Positions 28,658 to 37,820 of a stretch of 64,000 nucleotides of DNA are shown one piece after another. This DNA is from Idiomarina sp. (GTDB taxonomy: Bacteria; Pseudomonadota; Gammaproteobacteria; Enterobacterales; Alteromonadaceae). The stretch spans positions 496,001 through 560,000 of the forward strand of contig JAIUMU010000002.1 in NCBI GenBank assembly GCA_022565355.1, read 5' to 3'. The notes under the pieces were generated by a model, which worked only from the letters and a program-made list of their open reading frames with translations, was not told the DNA's origin and ran no database searches. Numbering within the stretch: the stretch's first letter is position 1; the number at the start of each line of letters is the position of its first letter. The position numbers were made by a program, and so were the translations under genes.

Positions 28658-30640
28658 TTATTCCGGCGCCACAATGGTAACGTTAATTTGCCGCTCGCTA
28701 AATGAGATTGGCAAAATAGCATTACTTGCTTCGGTGAACACCAAACTAAAGGTTCTATCCGCTGTAGCAAAGCTGCCTACCAAGGTAAAGGTAATGGCAA
28801 CTTCACGGTCACCCCGAGCAAAGGTTACGGCGCTGGGAATCGCGGTAATATCACGCCCAAACAAGGCGCTACCTTGGTTTACTACTAAGCGCAACTCACC
28901 TGGTAAAATAGCGGCGGGCGTAAGCGGTAACACCACAGTAATGGTTGAGTTTACTCCCTCTGGCGGCCGCACTACTTCCAATTCAGTATCAATGCTTACA
29001 CTTGGTAACTCGCTATCGGCACCGCCAATGGCTACCGCAAACGAACGGCTTGCAGGTAATAGTACATTTTCGGCATGGCTAAACTGTAGTTGCAGCTCTT
29101 TCGCTTCTAGCAAACCTCCTTCGTACAATACTTCTAGTGGCACGCGGACAATATCATCACCGGCCGCAAATTCTATGCGCTGGTTCTCAATTGCGGTGTA
29201 ATTAATGCCCGCCAAAGCAGAGCCGGCAAAGGTACGCACCACCACCGAGCCATCTTTGCTAGCCGGCTGCGAAAGTGCCAACCAAAATTCATATTCTACC
29301 GCGCCTACGGCTTCCCGTGGCTCGGGCACATTAATTACCGCTGGCAGTTGCAATTCAGGCACTACCTCGGTGTTTGCACTAGGTTGAATGGTAATATTAA
29401 ACTGCTGGGTACTAGGCAGCTGCACATTAACGGGTGCAGAAAGCTGTACCGCAAAGGCTACCACTTCGGTTTCGTTGTTTACATGGTTTACGGTAACGGG
29501 TAGCAATATTTCAGTAGCACCAGCTGCAAAGGTTATTTCATTATCAACGCTTTGAAAGTGAACCCCCGCCTGGGCGGTAAGTTCTTGGCTGCGCACCTGC
29601 ACACTACCGGCTTGGCTAGCAGGTGCCGATAACGCCATTAATAACTGATAATCCCGGCTGCCTGCCGGTGGCGCATATAATTCGGTAAGGCTTGGCAAAG
29701 CAAGGCTTGGGGTAGCAAGCTCATCATTACTGTTCACTACCGTAACCGGCACGCTGCGCTCGCTTGGCAAGCTAATGTTTTCGCTACGCACCGCTAAAAT
29801 AGAAAACTCTAGGTTACTGCTTTGGTTAGCATCATGTAATAAGGTAATGGCAAAAGCCACTTCTTGGGCACCTGCGGGAACCGCAATGGTTTCATTCAGC
29901 GTAGTAAAGTGGGTGTCGGCTTCGGCGCTACCATCTACGCTTTGCAAGGTAACACTGCCAGCGCTCGCCGTTGGTGCATCTAAGGTGAATACGATGGGGT
30001 ATTCCACACTGCCACGGCTAGCGCGTGGTGCCCGCAGGCTTAATTCCGAGGGCAACTGCAAGTTTGCCACCACGGGCTCTGGCTCAACCCCAGTATCGGG
30101 CTGCTGCGGACGTGGCGTAATCGTTATTTGGTGGTTTAGGGCGCTACTACCATTGATATCGAGGTTTACCCCGCTTACTACGGAAACCGTAAAGGAGCCG
30201 CCGTTAGCAGCGGCACCGCCATCTAAAATTTCAATCGCGGTGGAAACCAAGCGTTCGCCTTCTGCGAAATTTACCACTCTATCTAAGGGTGCAAAATGCT
30301 CACCACCCAGTGCTGTGCCATTTACGCTGCGAAGGCGTACCGAACCCACCGCTGGGGCCGCGCGGGATAATTCAAGCTGCAAGGTGTACATACGGCTAGC
30401 GCCAAGCGCCGGCTGCTGCACCTCACCAACGCCCCCTAGGCTAACTGTGGGATACGGGTTATTCACCGCACCGGGTTTATTATCTGGGTGTTCTTCGTTA
30501 CAGCCACTAAGCACCACAGCCAGCATTAGCACGGCTACTGGCGCCAAAACTGAACGTAAATGGGCACCTATGTGAATAATAACCGAGAAAAGCCCTTGAG
30601 AAGCAGTTGAAACCAGAGCACTAGAACGGACAAAAAACAT
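28658..30640 (-). CDS. Surface lipoprotein with five Calx-beta-like repeats
   Basis: The 660-residue protein has a lipoprotein signal (LAVVLSGC) followed by five related repeats of roughly 110 residues. Each carries the pattern 'G(S/T)A..G.(H/N)(F/Y)..(L/I/V)...(I/V).FA.G', for example GTALGGEHFAPLDRVVNFAEG. This is the Calx-beta/Na-Ca exchanger type beta-sandwich used by bacterial adhesins and surface proteins. The ATG at 30640 has AAGG nine bases upstream; the track start at 30649 has none. No enzyme motif is visible. It is inserted within the MSHA locus between the broken pilin and the phosphatase segment, so a surface-adhesion link is possible but unproven. Confidence 0.7.
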   Translation of the reverse strand: MFFVRSSALVSTASQGLFSVIIHIGAHLRSVLAPVAVLMLAVVLSGCNEEHPDNKPGAVNNPYPTVSLGGVGEVQQPALGASRMYTLQLELSRAAPAVGSVRLRSVNGTALGGEHFAPLDRVVNFAEGERLVSTAIEILDGGAAANGGSFTVSVVSGVNLDINGSSALNHQITITPRPQQPDTGVEPEPVVANLQLPSELSLRAPRASRGSVEYPIVFTLDAPTASAGSVTLQSVDGSAEADTHFTTLNETIAVPAGAQEVAFAITLLHDANQSSNLEFSILAVRSENISLPSERSVPVTVVNSNDELATPSLALPSLTELYAPPAGSRDYQLLMALSAPASQAGSVQVRSQELTAQAGVHFQSVDNEITFAAGATEILLPVTVNHVNNETEVVAFAVQLSAPVNVQLPSTQQFNITIQPSANTEVVPELQLPAVINVPEPREAVGAVEYEFWLALSQPASKDGSVVVRTFAGSALAGINYTAIENQRIEFAAGDDIVRVPLEVLYEGGLLEAKELQLQFSHAENVLLPASRSFAVAIGGADSELPSVSIDTELEVVRPPEGVNSTITVVLPLTPAAILPGELRLVVNQGSALFGRDITAIPSAVTFARGDREVAITFTLVGSFATADRTFSLVFTEASNAILPISFSERQINVTIVAPE

Positions 30641-30704
30641 GTGAAGCATCCTTGAATTATCGCACGTTTATGCGAATAACATTTTTTGTTGTGGTTACCC
30701 TATA

Positions 30705-31374
30705 TTAGCAGCCACTGGTGAAAATAGTAACTTCTGGCGGTATATTTGCAGCCGCTGCACGAACATAGCGAATTCGGCAATTGTTATTGTTCGTGGCTAC
30801 GCCTTCAGGGCGAAAGTTACGCTGCGTACCACTGCCGGTTACGGTGTAATTATGTTCTTCAAGCACCCTATCAATACCTGCGGCAGAGGCATTGGGGTAA
30901 CCATAGTGGGTGCGAATAAATTCTGCAGCAGTACAATTCTGCTTTAAGCAAATTCGAGTACTTACTGAATTATCTGCAGCTGCGCGAACATTACATGCCG
31001 CATCTAATTCACATTTTCCGGGTAAGGGGTAATGCTGTGTTAATTGCCCCTTCCATGCCGCGCAACGCGGCAATTCGCGCATCGGTTTTTACATCAAAAA
31101 ATCGCGGCGCAGCAACTACCGCAACAATACCCAATATAATGATAACGATAATAAGCTCTATCAGCGTGAACCCTTGTTGGTGCTGTGCTGCTATTCGTTT
31201 GTTTTCTAACGGCTTGTTTGCTGCGGGCTTAGCGACTAAGCTGGCCACCACACTCTGCAACCGCACAGGAAACACAGGTATTCGGCACCCGTTGTTGGTG
31301 GTTTTTTGTAAGGTTTCTTCCGTGCTTTGTACGTTCTCCATGAACCCGCCCCTAGCAACACTGCAGCATCGCAC
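30705..31374 (-). pseudogene. Second mshA-like prepilin, broken by a +1 frameshift
   Basis: Two overlapping ORFs form one pilin. The first (31374-31009) has an unusually long leader, the prepilin site [20 protein letters not shown] and [20 protein letters not shown], then stops right after LPLTRKM. The second ORF continues in the next frame with [25 protein letters not shown] and a C-terminus NCRIRYVRAAAA...SGC that parallels the end of MshA. One surplus base near the AAAA run (about 31016-31022) explains the shift. It is a tandem relative of mshA, 219 bases downstream of it. A sequencing error cannot be excluded. Confidence 0.78.
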
Positions 31375-31553
31375 ATTAGCGTGCTTACCCTATTAGATTA
31401 CACCACCCCCGCGGATTAAAAACTATACCAAAGTGCATAGGCGCGGAGCATCGGGATGCTCTATGATTGAGGCACCGAATAGGTGAGGATGTATTCAGCT
31501 TATTTGCTATTAGAAGTAGGTCGATATCCTGCGATAATAATCAATAGAAAACA

Positions 31554-31579
31554 AAAAAGGCTTCCGAAGAAGCCTTTTT
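31554..31579 (-). terminator. Intrinsic terminator after mshA
   Basis: The minus strand reads AAAAAGGCTTC, loop TTCG, GAAGCCTTTTT and continues in T-rich sequence. The 11-base stem with a stable tetraloop and T-run lies 15 bases after the mshA stop and fits strong termination of the pilin transcript before the pseudogene copy. Confidence 0.88.
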
Positions 31580-31593
31580 ATCGAGCTAAATAA

Positions 31594-32109
31594 TTAACAC
31601 TCGCCATCAACAACAGTAACCGTAGGAGTTCCACCTGCAGCAGCAGCTGGCTCATACTTCACGAAGCAACCGATAGAATCAGTCCAATTCGCACCTACTG
31701 TGATACTGCCTAAGTATACTGCCACAACAGAGTCCACTGCCGCTCCGTCTAAGAAGCTTTCGTCAGCTTCTACTACAGTCCAGTCAGCGCTCAAGTCTAG
31801 AGCTGCAATAATGCCGGCAGCGTTTGCTGTTGGATAACCGAACTTCAGCTCTACATCTTCCACTTCACATGCGTCATCGCTAGCTGGACCACATTCGTCT
31901 TGATCGATGTTGTTGATACCTGCAATTACTGCTTTACCATAAATAATACCTGCAGCACCGTTCATACTTCCTTCAACACCTTTCAGTGTAGAAATACGCG
32001 CATCTGTTGCAAAATTAAAGAACCGCGGTGCTGCGGTTACAGCCAAAATGCCCAAAATGATGATCACAATGATCAATTCGATTAATGTAAAACCTTTTTG
32101 TTGTTTCAT
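31594..32109 (-). CDS. mshA: MshA, major pilin of the MSHA type IV pilus
   Basis: This 171-residue type IVa prepilin has a five-residue leader, the processing site [20 protein letters not shown] and the N-terminal helix extension FFNFATDARISTLKGVEGSM. The C-terminal domain has paired cysteines (DECGPASDDAC; IGCF...GEC). Its position at the end of the mshB-mshA pair and the strong terminator after it fit the major subunit. AGAGG nine bases before the ATG is a good ribosome site. The MSHA pilus mediates surface attachment and retracts under control of MshE. Confidence 0.92.
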   Translation of the reverse strand: MKQQKGFTLIELIIVIIILGILAVTAAPRFFNFATDARISTLKGVEGSMNGAAGIIYGKAVIAGINNIDQDECGPASDDACEVEDVELKFGYPTANAAGIIAALDLSADWTVVEADESFLDGAAVDSVVAVYLGSITVGANWTDSIGCFVKYEPAAAAGGTPTVTVVDGEC

Positions 32110-32168
32110 GAGAATTACCTCTAATTTGCCTATTAAATTTAAGTTTCCGTGGCAGTAATGCCTGCCTA

Positions 32169-32762
32169 CTAATTGCTACGATTGAGGTTTACGTTTACGC
32201 CCCCGGTACGTGGGTTGTACACGAAATTATTACCTACCGATTGATAATCGTCACCCTCTGGTGCAGTTGGCAGGCTTTTTAAGGTACTGGCCTGGTAAAA
32301 CACACAGATATCATTGGTGCCGTTGTTTTCCGCCGATACATAGAATCGCACGCGATCTAGTTCGGTGAAAGTAGTGCTAGCTGTCGGCGCTCCTTGCAAT
32401 ATTGCGGCAAACAAGCTCCGGCAGTCTTCTGCATTCATGTTCTCATCGTGAGCAGCAGGGTTGTTTAACCCGCTCACTGGATAACCGCGATTGCCATCTA
32501 CATATACTTGGATTTCATCAATCAATACGATTGCGCCTGCCCCGGTATTTATATCATCACCTTGTGGGCGGCCATCAAGCTCCCACTGGCCTCGAACAAT
32601 GCCTACAGCACTGGTGAAACCGCCAGCAACACCCTCAACAGAGGCATCTTCTGCTTGGCCTGCAATGTTTGTAAAGCGAGGTAATGCCGAAGCTGCCAAC
32701 AAGCCAAGAATAATAACAACGATAATCAATTCGATTAACGTAAAGCCTACCTGTTTTTTCAT
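32169..32762 (-). CDS. mshB: MshB, minor MSHA prepilin
   Basis: The 197-residue prepilin has a short leader, cleavage site and helix [20 protein letters not shown], then RFTNIAGQAEDASVEGVAGG, the MshB-like variant of the pilin helix. The C-terminal part contains two cysteines (EDCRSLF; DICVFYQA) typical of the family. It directly precedes mshA (59-base gap). The 212 bases between it and mshF are A+T-rich, contain no gene and probably hold the pilin promoter. Confidence 0.88.
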   Translation of the reverse strand: MKKQVGFTLIELIIVVIILGLLAASALPRFTNIAGQAEDASVEGVAGGFTSAVGIVRGQWELDGRPQGDDINTGAGAIVLIDEIQVYVDGNRGYPVSGLNNPAAHDENMNAEDCRSLFAAILQGAPTASTTFTELDRVRFYVSAENNGTNDICVFYQASTLKSLPTAPEGDDYQSVGNNFVYNPRTGGVNVNLNRSN

Positions 32763-32974
32763 GTTGTTACCTTCCTAAACACTATCGAATTACTGCAAAT
32801 GGCACAGGTTTCCTAGATCATACCGAAACTAAAATATATATCTCTATACCAATCGTTATATATTTCACCTTTCTTTAGGTTAACTTTTTTTTAACAATGT
32901 GGATTCGTAGCGGTTTTCTAGAAAAACTTAGTTACAGTTTTGCAATGTTTCCGGCGAGTGGTTTTTCGCACTTT

Positions 32975-33535
32975 CTACGCTGGCTTCGGTTCATGATAAA
33001 TTTGTCCATTTGAGGGCTGATAACGAAAACGCAAAACACCATCATAATAGAAATAACAAAAACCACGCGCTCCCTCTACAGCATATTCAGCTTGCAATGT
33101 TTTCTGTAAACTTTCTGCTGCGCCAAGAGTTTTCCATACTTGCAAACAAAATTCATTTTGCTGCTCTGCATTGCTTAATTCAGTAATTTCTTGCCCAGGT
33201 TTTGCTACTGGCCAGCCGCTCCGGCCCATTGGCACTTCTACAAAACTATCACCACTTACTTCTAGCGATACTTGCCTTGGTTCACCCAGGCGTATCCATT
33301 CTACGTGCGCTAGCATTACGTAACTTTGAAACCGGCTTGCTGCTGCATCAAATTCGGTATCTTGCCAGCCACCTACATTATTCAACCACATGTTCTGTAA
33401 GCCACCACGCATCAGTAAGCCCACAATCATAATACTGGCAATGGCCACTAGTAAGCGTGTACCCAACGCTGCTTTTCGTTCGTTGCCTAACTTCTCTGGA
33501 TTACGCCGTGGCAACTGTTGATTAAAGTTGCCCAT
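32975..33535 (-). CDS. mshF: MshF, MSHA biogenesis protein
   Basis: This 186-residue protein has one N-terminal membrane segment (about 28-45, LLVAIASIMIVGLLM) and a periplasmic domain. It sits three bases downstream of mshG and before the pilin genes, the fixed MshF position. Its exact role is not settled; members are required for efficient pilus assembly and resemble pilin-like accessory proteins. Sequence similarity in the family is low, so context carries the call. Confidence 0.75.
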   Translation of the reverse strand: MGNFNQQLPRRNPEKLGNERKAALGTRLLVAIASIMIVGLLMRGGLQNMWLNNVGGWQDTEFDAAASRFQSYVMLAHVEWIRLGEPRQVSLEVSGDSFVEVPMGRSGWPVAKPGQEITELSNAEQQNEFCLQVWKTLGAAESLQKTLQAEYAVEGARGFCYFYYDGVLRFRYQPSNGQIYHEPKPA

Positions 33536-33538
33536 AGT

Positions 33539-34834
33539 TTACATACCACCCGAGTAGGCACTCATCATCTCCCACATGGGTAAGAAAATCCCCAATGCTA
33601 GGAATAGCACCATTACCGCAACAATGCTGATCATGATGGGTTCGATACGTGCGGTAATATTCTTTAAATCGTAATCCACTTCACGTTCATAATATTCAGC
33701 AGCTTCTACCAAAAGATCATCAAGGCTTCCGGTTTCTTCACCCACCGAAACCATTTGCAGCACTAACGGTGTAAACAAACCACTATTTCTACTTACTCGT
33801 AACAAGGTTTCACCACGCTCAATGCCTTTGCGCATATCTGCAACGCGAACCGACATGTAACGATTATCGAGTGTTTCAGACACTAACCCCAATGCTTGAG
33901 TAAGCGGCACCCCTGAATTCAACATTACCGAAAAACTCCGGCAGAAGCGCGCTAATAAAGAGCGTTCTACAATATCTCCTACTGCTGGCATGCGTAGCTT
34001 CCAGCCATCCCATCGCTCCCGCGCCTCAGGCTTTTTAAGCCATTGCACTACAGCAGTAATCGCAAGCGCTAAACCAAGCACGAGTAGCCAAGTATAGTTC
34101 ACGAAAAATGATGATGATGCCAGCAGCATTCGCGTTATTAGCGGCAGCTCCACACCAAAATTACTGAACATACTGGTAAATTGCGGTATTACAAAAATAT
34201 TCAGCACTACAACAGCAACAAGCAAAAAAATACTCACAAAAATTGGATACCGAGAAGCGGCTTGAATTCGTTTACGAGTATCAAGCTCACCCTCTAAATA
34301 CTGTGCTAGCTGGGCAAAACTCTGCTCTAATCGGCCGGTGTTTTCACCCACATGCACAACCGCCACCACTACGCGGGGGAAAACTTTTGGATGCTCTGCC
34401 ATTGCTGTAGAAAGGCCACGCCCCCGCTCTAACTGCTCGGCTAAATCTTTTAATGCGGCACCCAGCTTCTTATTTGTAGCGTTTTCAGCAAGGCCTTCCA
34501 CTGCTCGTAGCATTGAAATACCAGCTTTAGTAAGCGAATACATTTGCCGAATAAACATGATTAAATCTGGCAGTGGTATCGGCCGTTGCAAGAAATCAGG
34601 TAAAGCAATGCCCGCTCCGGATTCAGTTTTCTTGATCCCGCCTTGTTTTCTCCCACCAAGGTTCGCAGCGCTTTTGCTGGCCACGTTACGCCCCCCCGTT
34701 GTGGGTAAAATGCGCAGCGGCGTAATGCCAGAGCTCAAGAGCTGATCGGCAACGGCACTCTCGCTGGCGGCGGCAATATTGCCACTTACCTGCTTGCCTG
34801 CTCGGTTGCGTCCTTGGTAGCGAAAATTAGCCAT
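33539..34834 (-). CDS. mshG: MshG, PilC/GspF-type inner-membrane platform protein
   Basis: The 431-residue protein has the GspF/PilC architecture: two repeated cytoplasmic helical domains (about 70-200 and 270-400) with three membrane segments. Typical motifs are FIRQMYSLTKAGISMLRA, VVHVGENTGRLEQ and its second-half counterpart MVSVGEETGSLDDLL. It anchors the assembly ATPase MshE to the membrane. Its start shares one base with the end of mshE, an overlap consistent with translational coupling. Confidence 0.95.
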   Translation of the reverse strand: MANFRYQGRNRAGKQVSGNIAAASESAVADQLLSSGITPLRILPTTGGRNVASKSAANLGGRKQGGIKKTESGAGIALPDFLQRPIPLPDLIMFIRQMYSLTKAGISMLRAVEGLAENATNKKLGAALKDLAEQLERGRGLSTAMAEHPKVFPRVVVAVVHVGENTGRLEQSFAQLAQYLEGELDTRKRIQAASRYPIFVSIFLLVAVVVLNIFVIPQFTSMFSNFGVELPLITRMLLASSSFFVNYTWLLVLGLALAITAVVQWLKKPEARERWDGWKLRMPAVGDIVERSLLARFCRSFSVMLNSGVPLTQALGLVSETLDNRYMSVRVADMRKGIERGETLLRVSRNSGLFTPLVLQMVSVGEETGSLDDLLVEAAEYYEREVDYDLKNITARIEPIMISIVAVMVLFLALGIFLPMWEMMSAYSGGM

Positions 34835-36630
34835 TAGCTTCGCTCGCTACCATTACTATCCGAACCACTATCACTTTCCGCTTTAGCTGCTGCTAGTGCT
34901 ATCGGATCTTGTTCATCAAATACAGGCGTGCCCGCGGCTAGGGTAAGCACTTCATCTACCGAGGTAATTCCTTGCAAAGCATACTCTAGCCCCACTTGCG
35001 CTAGTGTTTTAAAACCTTTTACTGCGGTAGCTGCTTCCGCAAAGCCCTGAGTATCGCTATTGCGCAGTGCCGCCATCATTGCTTCATTTAATTCTAATAA
35101 TTCGAATACACCCACTCGGCCACGATATCCGGTGAAGTTACAACGGTTACACCCTCTGCCTTTGTGATATTTTCCATTACTCGGGGCGCCGGGCACTACA
35201 CTGCGCAGTAACATTTGCTGCTGAGCATCCGGCTCATGTTCCTCTGTGCAGTGTTCACAAATACGACGAACTAAGCGCTGCGCTATTACGGCGCGTAATG
35301 CGCTTGCTACTAAGTAAGGAGCGCCGCCCATATCAATTAAACGCATAGCTGAGGTTATGGCATCATTGGTGTGTAATGTTGATAACACCAAGTGGCCGGT
35401 GATCGCGCCCCTTAAACCTATTTCCACTGTTTCCTGATCGCGCATCTCACCTACCATCAAAATATCTGGATCTTGACGTAACGACGTGCGGAGCACGCGG
35501 CCAAAGGTGAGGCCTATTTTACTATTCACCTGTACCTGGGAAATTCGTGGTAAGCGGTATTCAACTGGGTCTTCTACGGTAATTATCTTTTTATTGGGCT
35601 GATTTAGCTCGCTTAACACCCCATATAACGTGGTGGTTTTACCCGAACCGGTAGGGCCTGTTACCAAAATCATGCCGTATGGCCGGCTCATGTGGTAACG
35701 CATTTTCTTTATCAATTCATCCGGCATACCGGTTTGCTCTAGAGACAGCAAACCATGGGATTGGTCGAGCAAGCGCATAACGCACGCTTCGCCCCATTGC
35801 GTAGGCATTGTAGATAGCCGCACATCAATTTCATGGTTACGCACGTGCATTTGAAAACGGCCATCTTGTGGCAAGCGCTTCTCAGAAATATCGAGACCAG
35901 CCATTAGCTTTAGGCGCAACACCAATGCAGCGGCAATTCCGCGCTCATCAAGCATGTTTTCTTGCAATTGGCCATCTACCCGCTGGCGAATCCGCAAGCC
36001 GTGTTCATCTGGCTCTAAGTGAATATCCGAAGCACGTATTTGTACTGCATCCGCAAAAATAGATTTTAATAACCGAGCAACGGTTACATCATCTTCGTTA
36101 TCGCCGGTTATACTGCCGAGATCAAGTTCGGTTTCGTCTTTCGCTTCTTCTTGCAGCTGGCTTGCGTATTGTTCAATTTCTTGGGTGCGGCGGTAAACGG
36201 TATCAAACGAATCATATAGCTGCCGCTCTGCAACTACCGCGAGATTAATATCTCGTGGCGATAGAATGGCGCTTAATGCATCAATCGCTGTTAAATCAGC
36301 AGGATCGCTCATAGCCACCAGTGCCGAGCTATCATCTGCCTCAATCACTAGCGCTCGATGTCGGCGCGCCTGAACTTCTGGAATCAGCCGAGCAACACCA
36401 TCATTCAAACGGCGTTCACTTAAATCGATTACTGGAACGCTAAGTTGCTGGGAAAGGAACTCTAGCAACTGCTGCTCGCTTAAATAACCTAGCTCAATCA
36501 ACAAATCACCGAGCTTACGGCCACTCGATTTCTGTGCTGTTAGCGCTTGGCTAAGTTGCTCTTCGCCAATTATTTGCTCATGAACAAGTAAATCGCCAAG
36601 ACGCATTTTTAAACGAGGACGGCGTGCCAT
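34834..36630 (-). CDS. mshE: MshE, pilus extension ATPase with c-di-GMP-binding MshEN domain
   Basis: The 598-residue protein begins with two tandem MshEN motifs (RLGDLLVHEQIIGEEQLSQAL and the KLGDLLIELGYL segment), the module shown for Vibrio cholerae MshE to bind cyclic di-GMP. The GspE/PilB ATPase core follows, with Walker A GPTGSGKTTT and Walker B region DPDILMVGEMRD. A zinc-type cysteine set is present (CEHC, CNRC). MshE powers MSHA pilus extension when c-di-GMP is high. One position of the first MshEN motif (HEQ where LxxxG is usual) departs from consensus. A c-di-GMP phosphodiesterase gene lies elsewhere in this window. Confidence 0.95.
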   Translation of the reverse strand: MARRPRLKMRLGDLLVHEQIIGEEQLSQALTAQKSSGRKLGDLLIELGYLSEQQLLEFLSQQLSVPVIDLSERRLNDGVARLIPEVQARRHRALVIEADDSSALVAMSDPADLTAIDALSAILSPRDINLAVVAERQLYDSFDTVYRRTQEIEQYASQLQEEAKDETELDLGSITGDNEDDVTVARLLKSIFADAVQIRASDIHLEPDEHGLRIRQRVDGQLQENMLDERGIAAALVLRLKLMAGLDISEKRLPQDGRFQMHVRNHEIDVRLSTMPTQWGEACVMRLLDQSHGLLSLEQTGMPDELIKKMRYHMSRPYGMILVTGPTGSGKTTTLYGVLSELNQPNKKIITVEDPVEYRLPRISQVQVNSKIGLTFGRVLRTSLRQDPDILMVGEMRDQETVEIGLRGAITGHLVLSTLHTNDAITSAMRLIDMGGAPYLVASALRAVIAQRLVRRICEHCTEEHEPDAQQQMLLRSVVPGAPSNGKYHKGRGCNRCNFTGYRGRVGVFELLELNEAMMAALRNSDTQGFAEAATAVKGFKTLAQVGLEYALQGITSVDEVLTLAAGTPVFDEQDPIALAAAKAESDSGSDSNGSERS

Positions 36631-37820
36631 TAGTAACCTAACGCCTCCCTTTGCTGCGCGGCAAACTCTTGTGCCGCCGATGACAAAGTGGGATCTTGCA
36701 ACGCACGCCGATAAGCTTCACGAGCGCGCGCTATATAATCTCGGTTCTCATTGCTTGCCGCTTGGTATTGCTGCGCTAACTGCTCGAGCACAAACCCCTG
36801 CGCTATCCACCAATTCCCCTGTTCTGGGCGCCACTGCAGTAATGTTTGATAGCTCTCAACAGCCATGGAGTAATGGCCTAGATCGCTAGCTAAATTAGCA
36901 CGCTGCAACAGCAGGTCGGCATCGTTTGGCAAACGCACTGCAACATCGCTCAGTAACTGTAATGCATACTCTGGTTGATCAATACGCTCGTAGATCCGCG
37001 CCTTTAACAAAACAAAGGCATGATTCTGCGGTGCTCGTTGCACCCCTTCCTGCAATAACTGCAATGCATCACCAGCAAAACCGCGGCCAAACGACAACGC
37101 AGCTAACTGCAAGCGGGCATCATGATGGTTGGGCTCTAGCGCTAAAGCTTCTTGAAAACGTTGCATTGCTTGCCGAATATCATTGTTATCAAGCGCTTCG
37201 AGACCACGCCGATACAAAGTAGCCGCACTTTGCGTACTGCTGCTACGTTGTACATTCATTTCACCAGCGGGTTCTGGCTCTGGTTGCGATTGTTGAACAA
37301 CCTGCGCGGTAACCTCACTTACAACCTCCACTGCTGGCGTTGTTGAAGCTGCGGCGCTCGTTTCTGGTTCGGCTAATGTATTGCTTTGTGCACTCTCGAT
37401 TGTTGCCGCATCAGTGCCTGGCGCTACCACGGATGGCGCTATCACGGGCTGTGCTACTTCTCGAGCGCGTTGGTTCGCAGTTCCAGCAGCAACATTCGTA
37501 GTGCGAACATTTGTGCTATCACTTGCTACGGGCTCTGGTTGTTCTGTTTGCTCAGACGTTGCAGTAATACTTGCGCGCGCGCTCGGCTCGATACGCAATT
37601 GTTCAGCCGTTGGCAACGCGGTGCTATCATCGCCACGAAAATGTTGCCATGCCGCCAGCACGCCAAAAATAAGCACCACAAGAATCACTCCGGCCAGTGC
37701 ATACAGCCAATTGCGCGAACGCAGTGGCTTGCCAGAGTAGATATATGCTGCGCGCTGGCCACCATTCGGTTGCTTCTCGCGGGCATCAATATCTTTTAGC
37801 ATTTGATTAATAATACTCAT
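36630..37820 (-). CDS. mshN: MshN, TPR-containing MSHA biogenesis protein
   Basis: The ATG at 37820 gives MSIINQMLKDID, the typical family start, and overlaps the mshM stop by four bases. The track start at 37895 adds 25 unrelated residues inside mshM. The protein (396 residues) has a cytoplasmic tail, one membrane segment (about 38-55), a low-complexity Pro/Ala/Glu/Thr linker, then TPR repeats in the periplasm (about 210-396, for example YRRGLEALDNNDIRQAMQRF). MshN probably helps secretin assembly or stability, judging from its partners. Confidence 0.87.
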   Translation of the reverse strand: MSIINQMLKDIDAREKQPNGGQRAAYIYSGKPLRSRNWLYALAGVILVVLIFGVLAAWQHFRGDDSTALPTAEQLRIEPSARASITATSEQTEQPEPVASDSTNVRTTNVAAGTANQRAREVAQPVIAPSVVAPGTDAATIESAQSNTLAEPETSAAASTTPAVEVVSEVTAQVVQQSQPEPEPAGEMNVQRSSSTQSAATLYRRGLEALDNNDIRQAMQRFQEALALEPNHHDARLQLAALSFGRGFAGDALQLLQEGVQRAPQNHAFVLLKARIYERIDQPEYALQLLSDVAVRLPNDADLLLQRANLASDLGHYSMAVESYQTLLQWRPEQGNWWIAQGFVLEQLAQQYQAASNENRDYIARAREAYRRALQDPTLSSAAQEFAAQQREALGY

